Shown one piece after another: positions 39,597 through 47,003 of a stretch of DNA of 49,938 nucleotides. Under the pieces are notes generated by a model. That model did no database searches. It was not told the DNA's origin and saw only the letters and a list, made by a program, of their open reading frames with translations. The stretch lies in NCBI GenBank assembly GCA_003480425.1, contig QUJA01000018.1:1-49938 (forward strand). The letters are read 5' to 3'. The stretch's first letter is position 1; each line of letters starts with the position of its first letter. The stretch is from Firmicutes bacterium AM31-12AC. Its GTDB lineage: Bacteria > Bacillota > Clostridia > Lachnospirales > Lachnospiraceae. The position numbers and the translations under genes were made by a program.

Positions 39597-39761
39597 AGCA
39601 TTCGCATTAATTAATTTAATACCATTATAATATATTTGTTTACAATTATCATTGATTTTATGTTCAAAAAGCGCGATTGTTTTTTGTGTATATTGTATGT
39701 TTTGTTTTTATTTTTTGCATTTTTTATGTATTTATGCACATTTCAGAGACCTTGACACATT

Positions 39762-40040
39762 CTAATTCACCCTATATTTTCCCCCGCGTCCTGCTCCTCT
39801 TCGTGTAATTACATTTTTATCCAGAAGACCATTGAGAACTCTTATTGTCTTATCTTTTCCCAAACCTGTAGCCTTCGCAAGCTCTGACCGTGTCATTTCA
39901 TCCTTTTCTCTTAGTAAGTTCCAAATCATCTTTTCTTCTGTTGATAAATCTTTCATATCTGTGAAAACCGGGAGTACTACCTGAATAGAATTCGAAAACA
40001 CTTTATATTTTGGTTTTTCAATTGCATCAATTGAAGTTTG
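39762..40040 (-). pseudogene. C-terminal winged-helix remnant of an AlbA_2/ATP-binding-type protein
   Basis: The frame reads IDAIEKPKYKVFSNSIQVVLP, then TEEKMIWNLLREKDEMTRSELAKATGLGKDKTIRVLNGLLDKNVI. This matches the C-terminal winged helix of Schlafen-AlbA_2/HATPase-like transcriptional regulators, which normally carry about 350 more residues upstream. The upstream part is absent. As a 79-residue frame from a late start codon it might still be expressed as a wHTH protein, but a stub is more likely. Confidence 0.6.
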
Positions 40041-40059
40041 TCAATAATAAATTCATAAT

Positions 40060-41226
40060 CTATTCCTTTGTTTTCTTCGTCAACGCCTCATGCATCACAA
40101 ACATCAAAATCAAAATAATAAATAAGTACACCGGCAATAACGCAACCGTGATATGATTTGCAATCAACCCAAAAACAGGTGGCATCAACAATGTTCCCAC
40201 ATACGCACTTGCCATCTGTATCCCGATAATTGCCTGTGATTTATCTGCACCAAAATGCGTTGGCGTAGAGTGGATTATACATGGATAGATTGGTGCACAT
40301 CCAAGTCCGATCACTATCAAGCCAACCAATGACAATGTCTGACCAAATGGTAAGAACATAATCAAGATTCCAACCGCAATCAGCACTTGTCCTAACCGAA
40401 TCATCTGAACATCATTTAATTTCATTGTAACAAATCCACTTAGCGCACGTCCAACGGTAATGCCTATGTAAAACATGCTTGCAAATGTTGCTGCTGTTTC
40501 TGCAGATACACCCTTATATAATGACAGATAACTGCTTGCCCACAATCCCGCGGTCTGTTCCAATGCACAGTAACAGAAAAAGCATACCATGATTTCTTTT
40601 GCTCCCGGTATTCGGATAACTTCTCTTAAAGATAAGGCTTTTGCTGAGACTTCCTGTCCATTGTCATCTATAATCTCTGGTCGATTCTTCCACAGAGGCA
40701 GGCTGAAGATCAAAATCATTGTAAGTATAATCTGCAATACAGATATCACACGATATCCACTATTCCAACTTCTTCCGTTTGTCAGGACATATCCCATAAT
40801 GTATGGTCCTGCTGCCGCACCGATTCCCCACATACAATGCAGCCAGCTCATGTGCTTGCTCTCATAGTGTAATGCCACATAATTATTCAGAGAAGCATCT
40901 ACGCTTCCCGCACCGAGTCCGTAAGGAATCGCCCACAAACATAATGCCACAAAAGAATGACTGGTGGAGAATCCAAATAACGCGACCGCCGTCATCGCTA
41001 CGCTGATTGCAGTTACCTTTCCCGTTCCTAATTTTCTCGTCAGTCGATCACTCTGCAAACTGGAAATAATGGTTCCAAATGCAATGATCATCGAAATTGC
41101 ACCTGCATATGATATCGACACGTGTAATTCCCGATACATGGATGGCCACGCTGCTCCAAGCAACGCATCCGGCAATCCCAAACTAATAAATGATAAGTAA
41201 ATGATAAGTAATAATAGTTGAAACAT
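40060..41226 (-). CDS. MFS transporter (fucose permease-like)
   Basis: 388 residues with 12 membrane segments. ISLGLPDALLGAAWPSMYREL at the start, SDRLTRKLGTGKV in loop 2-3, and GLGAGSVDASLNNYVALHYESKHMSWLHCMWGIGAAAGPYI are typical of the FucP/YbjJ-like MFS group. Substrate unknown, probably a sugar or sugar acid. It may work with the glycoside hydrolase upstream at 41912, although 680 bases separate them. Confidence 0.88.
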   Translation of the reverse strand: MFQLLLLIIYLSFISLGLPDALLGAAWPSMYRELHVSISYAGAISMIIAFGTIISSLQSDRLTRKLGTGKVTAISVAMTAVALFGFSTSHSFVALCLWAIPYGLGAGSVDASLNNYVALHYESKHMSWLHCMWGIGAAAGPYIMGYVLTNGRSWNSGYRVISVLQIILTMILIFSLPLWKNRPEIIDDNGQEVSAKALSLREVIRIPGAKEIMVCFFCYCALEQTAGLWASSYLSLYKGVSAETAATFASMFYIGITVGRALSGFVTMKLNDVQMIRLGQVLIAVGILIMFLPFGQTLSLVGLIVIGLGCAPIYPCIIHSTPTHFGADKSQAIIGIQMASAYVGTLLMPPVFGLIANHITVALLPVYLFIILILMFVMHEALTKKTKE

Positions 41227-41747
41227 CGATGTAAACTTCCTTTTCTTTAATAATTCATATTTTAACTTATTAACACTTTTTTGTAATCTGTAAATGATAC
41301 CATGGTTCTCTCAATATTCCCCGATATTCCACTTGGCTCGATAGGTCCGGATTGATGTCGGTTATCGGAGACCCATTCAAGCTAATATGGTTTATACCAA
41401 AATATCTCCGTTTGTTCGTGGAAACATATCAACAAATTCTGTAGCAAAAATATCTTGATACATTCCACTATCCATATCACAGCCTGAACCTCATTCGTCC
41501 ACGGAAAAAGTTCAACCTTTTTATTCGTTTCTACTATGGTAAACAGGTACTTTAAAAACTCTTTTGTTCTTTATCGTTCAGTTGAAAAACCATATGAAAT
41601 ACTTTCATCTCTTGACAAGACGTTCATTTCATTTTACCACATCCACCTACATTTTACTATCCGACCCACAAGAAAAAGCTGCTGACACGTTATCTTCTAA
41701 CGCATCAACAGCTTCTATCCTGCTTTGATTCAGTGTATTATTCGGTT
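41227..41747. other. Intergenic region with decayed coding traces
   Basis: No intact gene. The minus strand contains short open stretches with MNVLSRDESISYGFSTE, KVELFPWTNEVQAV and EFVDMFPRTNGD, interrupted by stops. The last two echo the FPxT motif of RlmD-type methyltransferases but are too short to call. A hairpin (AGCTGCTGACACGTTA with AACGCATCAACAGCT, about 41685-41714) resembles those at 26087 and 43735. Confidence 0.45.
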
Positions 41748-41861
41748 TTATTTAAGATCTTTACCATTTACAATACGGTAGTAATCATCCATATCCACGC
41801 TGAGTTTTTCCGTGATATCTGGTTTTCGATTGCTCAAGAGGCACACGGTCTCCACATGTCT
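41748..41861 (-). pseudogene. C-terminal shard of an RlmD/RumA-like 23S rRNA uracil methyltransferase
   Basis: The minus strand reads RHVETVCLLSNRKPDITEKL, then SVDMDDYYRIVNGKDLK and a stop. HVETVCLLSNRKPD...DYYRI is the usual tail of these enzymes in Lachnospiraceae. The catalytic domains are absent, so it is a 3' fragment left by rearrangement. Confidence 0.6.
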
Positions 41862-41911
41862 TGAAGATCTTCAGTACGATCGGCATCCAAGGTCTCGGGC
41901 AAGCCCGGACT

Positions 41912-43431
41912 TTAGCTCGTCGCTATTGCAAAAACCGCCATTTTTTCTTTCCCCGGCATATCAAACCACACTGTACCGGAAGCCCCGTTCATGAGAACAG
42001 ATTTCTTCCGCTCCCTTGTATCGATCAGCTCGATTCTGTAGGTATGGTTTTTCGGAAGGAACATGCAGGATCTTCCCGGCTGCTGTATACCGTAATATTT
42101 GATAAATGCTTTCTCCTCATAATGTCCGCAGTATGCACTGTCTTTCAGATTCAGAGCGTCTCTTTCCGCCTCTGTCAGACTTGCATGGAGTTTAAAAAAG
42201 GGATTCTCCATCAGATCTGCAGGAGCATCACCGTCCTGAAGATCCGGCTCATACAAAGTCCAGACCGGTTCATCCCAGGGTTCCAGTGCCCCAGGCAGAC
42301 TTTCCATCACTTCACGAAGGAACGCGATCCCTTCCGGACTTTTTCCCTTGAGTTTTCCGCCTTTTGCCCACCAGAGCACATCATCGTCTGAAAGAAAAGT
42401 CTCTCCATGGGTCGCAAATGCCCCGTCACAATATGCACACCAGAACCGATGTACCATTTCCTCCGCAGAAATATTTCCCCCAGAAGATGGATATCCCCTT
42501 CATAGCAGCACTCATCATAAATCAGAGGCTTTTTGTATTCTCTAATCCACTGGGGCGCTTTATAGAACAGGATATTCTGCATACTAAGATGAGTAATGTT
42601 CTCTCTGCTGTTGTCATAAGGTTTCATGCAGTAATGATTGCTGAGCAGATGACCGTAAGGATCCTCCTCTTTGATAATCTCCTCGAATCTCGCCCAGTCT
42701 TCTACAGTCTTTGCGAAACAGATATCATATTCATTTGCCATGCTCCACCAGACAGAGGGAAAAGCGGCCAATCTTCTAATCGCATATCTGAGATAGATCT
42801 CGTTCTCCTCTGCAGTCATTGTTGCAAACCCCCATCTGTCATATGGGTGGAACAAAATCAGATCCGTTTCAATACCCATGTCTGCAAGTTCAAGGATTGC
42901 TTTTTCCAGTCTTTCCCAGAACTTGTAATTCGGACGATTCACATCCCATTTGCCGTCTCCGTCCTTTTCAAATGCAAAACAGGGCGGTTCATTCTGATTG
43001 AACTCATAGGATTTCGGGAAAACGCAATGGCGCACTTTATTGAACGGAGCCTTCTTCAGTGACTCCATCGTTTCCCTGACAAGGGCATCCTCCTGATGAA
43101 CCAGAGCGTAGATTGTTGTTCCAAATGGGATATATCGGCTTCCATCTTCATAGACAAAGTGTGTTTTTTCTGCACGGACCAGACCGTGTCCATCTCCCGG
43201 AACACATTCTTCTGTTCCCTCATCCACGACAGCACCGCTCACCTTCCAGGAATAGACCCCACATTTTTCCGGCAGAAAACGAACCTTATAGACTCCGTTT
43301 CCGTCATAAAATCCTTTTACTTCCTTTTCCTGTCCGTCCAGTGAAAAAACAGCATTCACCTCCGCAAGTGCTTCTGATCCTTCCGGCGGCTGTCCGTTCA
43401 GCACCAGTTCAAATACTTCATACTGCTTCAT
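41912..43431 (-). pseudogene. DUF5060/DUF4038/DUF5605-type glycoside hydrolase, one frameshift
   Basis: GGAGG before the ATG at 43431 (MKQYEVFELVLNG) sets the start. Residues 1-85 form the Ig-like DUF5060 domain (FYDGNGVYKVRFLPEKCGVYSW). A TIM barrel follows with SVWWSMANEYDI (probable acid/base Glu) and PLIYDECCYEGDI (probable nucleophile Glu). At CTGGGGGAAAT the frame breaks. Adding one base restores GNISAEEMVHRFWCAYCDGAF, the C-terminal DUF5605-like domain and a 506-residue protein. The substrate is unknown; related proteins act on plant or host glycans inside the cell. The single one-base lesion is in a G5 run. Confidence 0.8.
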
Positions 43432-43523
43432 TTTTTTCCTCCTTTTCGCAATGATCTTCCCGCATCTTCTGCCATATCGCAGCAAGACCTGTCTGTTTCT
43501 TTTATTATCATAACAACAGGAAA

Positions 43524-43548
43524 ACTTAATTTCACGTTTAAATTAAGT
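43524..43548. promoter_or_regulatory. Inverted repeat upstream of the glycoside hydrolase
   Basis: ACTTAATTT (43524-43532) and AAATTAAGT (43540-43548) flank CACGTTT, about 95 bases ahead of the hydrolase start. It may be an operator. Confidence 0.4.
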
Positions 43549-43734
43549 GAATTTTGCTTAATTTTTTACTGAACTTTATTTCTAACCAAAAACAAAATTT
43601 CTTAAATGCCATAATATTGTCTCCTTAGATTTGCCTTGTTTTAGATTAGAATTGCAGACCTTGTATCGGATATAGATTCATCCGAGAAATTGTATTCCGC
43701 AGCCCAACGGCACCACCTCCCTTACACGAAAAAA

Positions 43735-43768
43735 GAACTGCTAATGCTTTGACGCACTAACAGTTCTC
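43735..43768. terminator. Hairpin, third member of the recurring family
   Basis: AGAACTG and CAGTTCT close a stem continued by CTAATGC/GCACTAA-type G-U pairs, with the same CTGxTxATGC...GCAxxAACAG pattern as 26087 and 41685. Confidence 0.45.
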
Positions 43769-43819
43769 TTCTATAAGTTCAGTGTATTAAATTTTTTCTC
43801 CGTTCTTTACTCTCTGTAG

Positions 43820-44062
43820 TTCTTCTGTGTCTCCCTGTCTCCAAAATACACCGGAAACGGCATCATTAATATAGTCAGTGCTGCTATAAGGCAACTTATT
43901 TTATTAGTTCCCTGCCTCTTGATTTTCATAAAAATCTCTGGCATTTCACATGGCTGGTATGCAGTCTGGATCGCAGAAATCGTTGCCTGCATTTATAGTT
44001 ATTGCATGTCACATAAATTACTAAAAACAATTTTCGCACACAAATTGGAGGTAAGAAAATGA
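43820..44062 (+). pseudogene. MATE transporter C-terminal stub
   Basis: The plus frame reads YTGNGIINIVSAAIRQLILL, then VPCLLIFIKISGISHGWYAVWIAEIVACIYSY and a stop at 44062. This is the last two helices of a MATE exporter. An in-frame TAG at 43817 closes it upstream, so 350 or more residues are missing. Its end overlaps the next frame by ATGA, an intact operon junction preserved from a former MATE-nitroreductase pair. Confidence 0.7.
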
Positions 44063-44205
44063 ACGAAATTTTTCACAGAACAAGTATCCGAAATTATCTG
44101 GACAGACAAATAGAGTAGAAAAAAGTAGAACAGCTGCTCCAGGCAGCTATGGCAGCTCCATCTGCCGGAAATCAGCAGCCATGGGAATATTACGTCGTCA
44201 CTAAT
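44059..44205 (+). pseudogene. Nitroreductase N-terminal stub with nonsense codon
   Basis: GGAGG precedes an ATG overlapping the MATE stop. The frame reads MNEIFHRTSIRNYLDRQIE, then TAG, then KKVEQLLQAAMAAPSAGNQQPWEYYVVTNSQ. RTSIRNY and AAMAAPSAGNQQPWEYYVV are the FMN-binding opening of nitroreductases. It is cut exactly where the CarD-like gene's 3' end begins, which marks an insertion or deletion edge. Confidence 0.8.
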
Positions 44206-44718
44206 TCACAGTTTGCTCTGGTTAATATACTCGATAATTGTTTCACATATTTCCTGCTTTGGTTTTCCAAGTGCCACTCCCAATTCCATATATAATAAAT
44301 TCTCTGCTGTCTGAAAATATCTTGCATCCGTTGCGGTACATTTTTTTCCCTGAGCAAGTCTTTTCTGGTTCCTCTGATAAATCATTTTTATAATAGAAAC
44401 TAAAGCTTCTGGTTCATTTGCTTTTACTGCTTCTTTATAATTCTGCTCTCTCATTTTTTCATTATTCACCCATGCTGTTGGAATCTCTGGAATTCGTTTA
44501 ATCAAACTCCATGCCATTTTCTTTGTCATACACAGTCTCAGCCTTGAATCTGCGTTTGAAACCGGAACATATATTTTTTCTTTTTCATCTTCAATTGGTT
44601 TCATCAGATAATACAATTTATTATTTCTTTCGTCCTGCGGATTCAAATATAAAATATCCTCTATTTTACAAATACCTGTAACTGGTTTACTGACCAAGTC
44701 TCCAATTTCATATTTCAT
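44206..44718 (-). CDS. CarD-like transcriptional regulator
   Basis: 170 residues. Residues 1-55 (YEIGDLVSKPVTGICKIEDI and KLYYLMKPIEDEKEKIYVPVSNA) are the CarD/TRCF RNA-polymerase-interacting domain. The helical C-terminus (YFQTAENLLYMELGVALGKP) is typical of CdnL-type proteins. It binds RNA polymerase at promoters rather than a specific operator. AGGAGAG precedes the ATG. It lies in an accessory patch, and its 3' end interrupts a nitroreductase, so this copy probably arrived with a mobile element. Confidence 0.88.
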   Translation of the reverse strand: MKYEIGDLVSKPVTGICKIEDILYLNPQDERNNKLYYLMKPIEDEKEKIYVPVSNADSRLRLCMTKKMAWSLIKRIPEIPTAWVNNEKMREQNYKEAVKANEPEALVSIIKMIYQRNQKRLAQGKKCTATDARYFQTAENLLYMELGVALGKPKQEICETIIEYINQSKL

Positions 44719-44975
44719 AAACTTCTCTCCTTACTGACCAACACTTTTATTCCGTAAAAGTATAACGTACAAAAGAGCTTTGATTATCTCCTATTACTAT
44801 TACGCTTCCCACTGTTAATTTTATTATAAAACTATTTCATTTTTATTGCAAAAGCGGTTTTTACTAAAAATGTATCTTCTCTTTTTAGATATTATTACCA
44901 TGCATTTACATGTACTCAAACTTCTTTCTAAGATGCATTCTTAGCAACACAATTCCCACATTTTTTTGTATCGGT
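44719..44975. other. Intergenic region, nothing definite
   Basis: AT-rich sequence between the recombinase fragment and the CarD-like gene. It contains a small AAGATGCATTCTTA-type hairpin near 44929 and presumably the CarD-like promoter. No open frame with a ribosome site. Confidence 0.5.
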
Positions 44976-45266
44976 TTATAAAACATCTGCCGCATTACGA
45001 CCAAATCTGGAAAGCTTGAACACCAGTACAAACTGAACCTCATCTGTTCCATTCTCAATATTATCCAACATTCTCTGAAATTCCGGTCTGCCCTCTACGC
45101 TTTTTCCAGATTTACCTTCGTCTGAATACTCATTTACGATTTCCATATTCTGAAATTCCGCATATCTCTTAAGTTTTTCTTTCTGAGCATCCAGACTATA
45201 GCTATCTACCTGCATGGTTGTGGATACTCTGGTATATATATCGCATTTAATCTTTTTATTCTTCAT
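44976..45266 (-). pseudogene. Truncated serine site-specific recombinase
   Basis: 96 residues: KCDIYTRVSTTMQVDSYSLDAQ with the catalytic Ser, then YSDEGKSGKSVEGRPEFQRMLD and LVFKLSRFGRNAADVL, then a stop. It covers only the resolvase catalytic domain's first part; the dimer helix, DNA-binding domain and zinc region of large serine recombinases are absent. GAGGAAGATT precedes the ATG. It marks a dead integrase at the edge of the toxin-antitoxin patch. Confidence 0.85.
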
Positions 45267-45356
45267 AATCTTCCTCGCAATATAACTTTCTTTTATTGTC
45301 CCAACTATATTTTAGTACTTGTTCCAACTATTCCAAATACTTCTTTTTACTTTTTA

Positions 45357-45385
45357 TTGACATATTTTCATTACAACCATATAAT
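45357..45385 (+). promoter_or_regulatory. Consensus sigma-A promoter of the type III TA locus
   Basis: TTGACA (45357-45362) and TATAAT (45380-45385) match consensus exactly, with a 17-base spacer. The predicted start is about 45392, just ahead of the antitoxin repeats. Confidence 0.9.
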
Positions 45386-45410
45386 AATGATAGAGACAGG
45401 ATTTCTGTCA

Positions 45411-45540
45411 TCGAAAATATTGTTCGCCCACCGTTGGCGGCTTATAAGTGATCGGCTCGAAAATACTGTTCGCTCACCGGAAGCGTCTAATAAATGTCCG
45501 GCTCGAAAATTTCGGCCCTGCCGCATGGCAGGGCTTTTTT
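45411..45540 (+). ncRNA. Type III antitoxin RNA (tandem 46-nt repeats)
   Basis: TCGAAAATA begins at 45411, 45457 and (as TCGAAAATT) 45503, giving two full 46-base repeats and a partial third that runs into a terminator. Each unit has a shared TCGAAAATAnTGTTCGCnCACCG head and an xGTCCGGC/GATCGGC end, with short complementary runs for a pseudoknot. The array sits between a consensus promoter and an AbiQ/ToxN-family toxin gene, the defining layout of type III systems. The RNA is expected to be cut into units by the toxin and to bind and inhibit it. The 46-base unit is longer than the 34-36 of ToxI/AntiQ and fits the CptIN group; this is inference. Confidence 0.9.
45515..45540 (+). terminator. 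Attenuating terminator between antitoxin and toxin
   Basis: GCCCTGCC and GGCAGGGC pair around GCAT, followed by six T. In type III systems this leaky terminator keeps antitoxin RNA in excess over toxin mRNA. Confidence 0.92.
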
Positions 45541-45553
45541 ATAGGTGATGAAC

Positions 45554-46042
45554 ATGATATATCAAGAAGGGTACGTTTACCATATTAAAGATGAATATTT
45601 TGAGAAAGTACAGGATTCCAACTTAATGCAGAACAAAGAAGGTGGTACATACCGTCCTACTTTTTACTGTCTGCGTGACAATAAAACTTCTCTGTTATGG
45701 ATGGTTCCGCTCAGTTCTCGTGTAGAAAAGTTTAAAACAATACACGATAAACAAATGGCTAAATACGGAAAGTGCCTAACGATTGTTTTAGGCGAATTTG
45801 ATGGAAAAGAAGCTGCTTTTCTTCTCCAGAATATGTTTCCAATCAGAGATTACTATCTTGACCATATACATACTCGAAATGATAATCCGGTTCCTGTTAA
45901 GCATTCCATTCACAAGGAAGTAACAACACGTATGAAAAAAATTCGTCAACTTCATTCCAGAGGCAAAAAAGTGGTATTTCCAGATATTGACAGACTTGAG
46001 CAGATTATGCTTGCGGAAGTAAAAGATAATACAGCCGAATAA
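45554..46042 (+). CDS. Type III toxin-antitoxin endoribonuclease (AbiQ/ToxN/CptN family)
   Basis: 162 residues from the ATG at 45554, with AGGTG six bases before it; GTG and ATG codons at 45545/45548 overlap that site. Family motifs run in order: MIYQEGYVYHIKDEYFEKV at the N-terminus, YRPTFYCLRDNKTSLLWMVPLSSRVEKF with the catalytic-loop Ser pair, FLLQNMFPIRDYYLDHIH, and KKVVFPDIDRLEQIM at the end. Intact members are RNases that cleave cellular and antitoxin RNA and act in plasmid maintenance or phage abortive infection. The repeats, promoter and terminator upstream are all intact, so the locus should be functional. It sits inside a patch of dead mobile genes. Confidence 0.93.
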   Translation: MIYQEGYVYHIKDEYFEKVQDSNLMQNKEGGTYRPTFYCLRDNKTSLLWMVPLSSRVEKFKTIHDKQMAKYGKCLTIVLGEFDGKEAAFLLQNMFPIRDYYLDHIHTRNDNPVPVKHSIHKEVTTRMKKIRQLHSRGKKVVFPDIDRLEQIMLAEVKDNTAE

Positions 46043-46049
46043 TTTCTCA

Positions 46050-46101
46050 AAGAAGCGACAGTCTGATTTACATTTTGTATTTCAGGAAACTGCCGCTTCT
46101 T
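46050..46101. terminator. Terminator behind the toxin gene
   Basis: AAGAAGCG with CAGT (46050-46062) pairs with ACTG and CGCTTCTT (46089-46101), followed by T's on the plus strand. The right arm overlaps the 3' end of the small minus-strand ORF. Confidence 0.7.
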
Positions 46102-46216
46102 TTTCTTGCTTATTCTGTTTTTCTTCCTCCAACTCCCGGAGAACTTCTTCGCCGTACTTATCAATCATCCGTACCAGAAAATCAATGCACCGCTCAAATT
46201 CAATATTCTGTTGCAT
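46082..46216 (-). CDS. Small hypothetical protein (44 residues)
   Basis: GGAGGAGCTT directly precedes the ATG at 46216, one of the best ribosome sites in the window. The product opens MQQNIEFERCIDFLVRMIDK and continues YGEEVLRELEEE into a Lys/Glu-rich tail; it is helical and soluble. I do not recognise a family. It converges on the toxin gene and shares its terminator region. It lies 85 bases past kdpE, so it could be read from the kdp transcript. Confidence 0.55.
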   Translation of the reverse strand: MQQNIEFERCIDFLVRMIDKYGEEVLRELEEEKQNKQEKEAAVS

Positions 46217-46301
46217 AAGCTCCTCCCATTGAACCGTGCGTACGGGTCTCGTATACAAATCTACAACTTATATTCCAACTTTAACTATGGTGTTGTGAAG
46301 T

Positions 46302-47003
46302 TCAATCAACTTTCAGCATCCGATACCCAACACCAATGTGTGTTTGGATATATTGTGGAGAGTTCGGTTCTTTCTCAATTTTTTTACGAAGTGTTGCCAT
46401 AAACACACGAAGGGAGGCAATATCGTTATCCCAACTACTTCCCCAAATGCTTTGCGTAAGGAAAGTATGGGTCAGAACTTTTCCTATATTTCTTGTCAAC
46501 AGGCAAAGCAACTTATATTCAATAGGTGTTAAATGCAACTCTTCTTCATTCAAATAAGCACAACCTGCAGCATAATCTACACGAAGTTTTCCGTTTACAA
46601 AAACAACCGCTTCGGCAGGGGATACTTTTTGCATCATCAATAACCTTCTTTGTGTGACTCGTAGTCTGGCAAGCAGTTCTTCAACAGAAAATGGCTTTGT
46701 TAAATAATCATCTGCACCAGCATCCAACGCATCAATTTTATCGGTATCTTCACTGCGAGCACTGATTACGATAATTGGCATATTTGACCAAGTACGGATT
46801 TTTTTAATAATCTCAATGCCATCCATATCAGGAAGTCCTAAATCAAGTAAAACAATGTCAGGATTGTGTGAAGATGCTTCTAAAATTGCCGATTGACCAT
46901 CGGGCGCCGTCAGATATCGGTATTCATGCGCTTTTAAGGTTGTTGTAATTAAATTTCTGACAGATGTGTCATCTTCTACAACTAATATTAGTGACTTATT
47001 CAT
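46302..47003 (-). CDS. kdpE: KdpE-type response regulator
   Basis: The start is the ATG at 47003 (MNKSLILVVEDDTSVRN) behind GGGGAGGTC, overlapping the kdpD stop; a frame to 47123 is just kdpD's complement region. The 233-residue product has a receiver domain with the phospho-acceptor Asp in PDIVLLDLGLPDMDG and an OmpR winged helix ending in GVGYRMLKVD. It activates potassium-transport genes (kdpFABC) when phosphorylated by KdpD. No kdpFABC lies in this window. Confidence 0.92.
   Translation of the reverse strand: MNKSLILVVEDDTSVRNLITTTLKAHEYRYLTAPDGQSAILEASSHNPDIVLLDLGLPDMDGIEIIKKIRTWSNMPIIVISARSEDTDKIDALDAGADDYLTKPFSVEELLARLRVTQRRLLMMQKVSPAEAVVFVNGKLRVDYAAGCAYLNEEELHLTPIEYKLLCLLTRNIGKVLTHTFLTQSIWGSSWDNDIASLRVFMATLRKKIEKEPNSPQYIQTHIGVGYRMLKVD

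Noticed and set aside
43807..43992. 61-residue minus-strand frame
   Set aside because: It is the complement of the MATE C-terminal stub on the plus strand.
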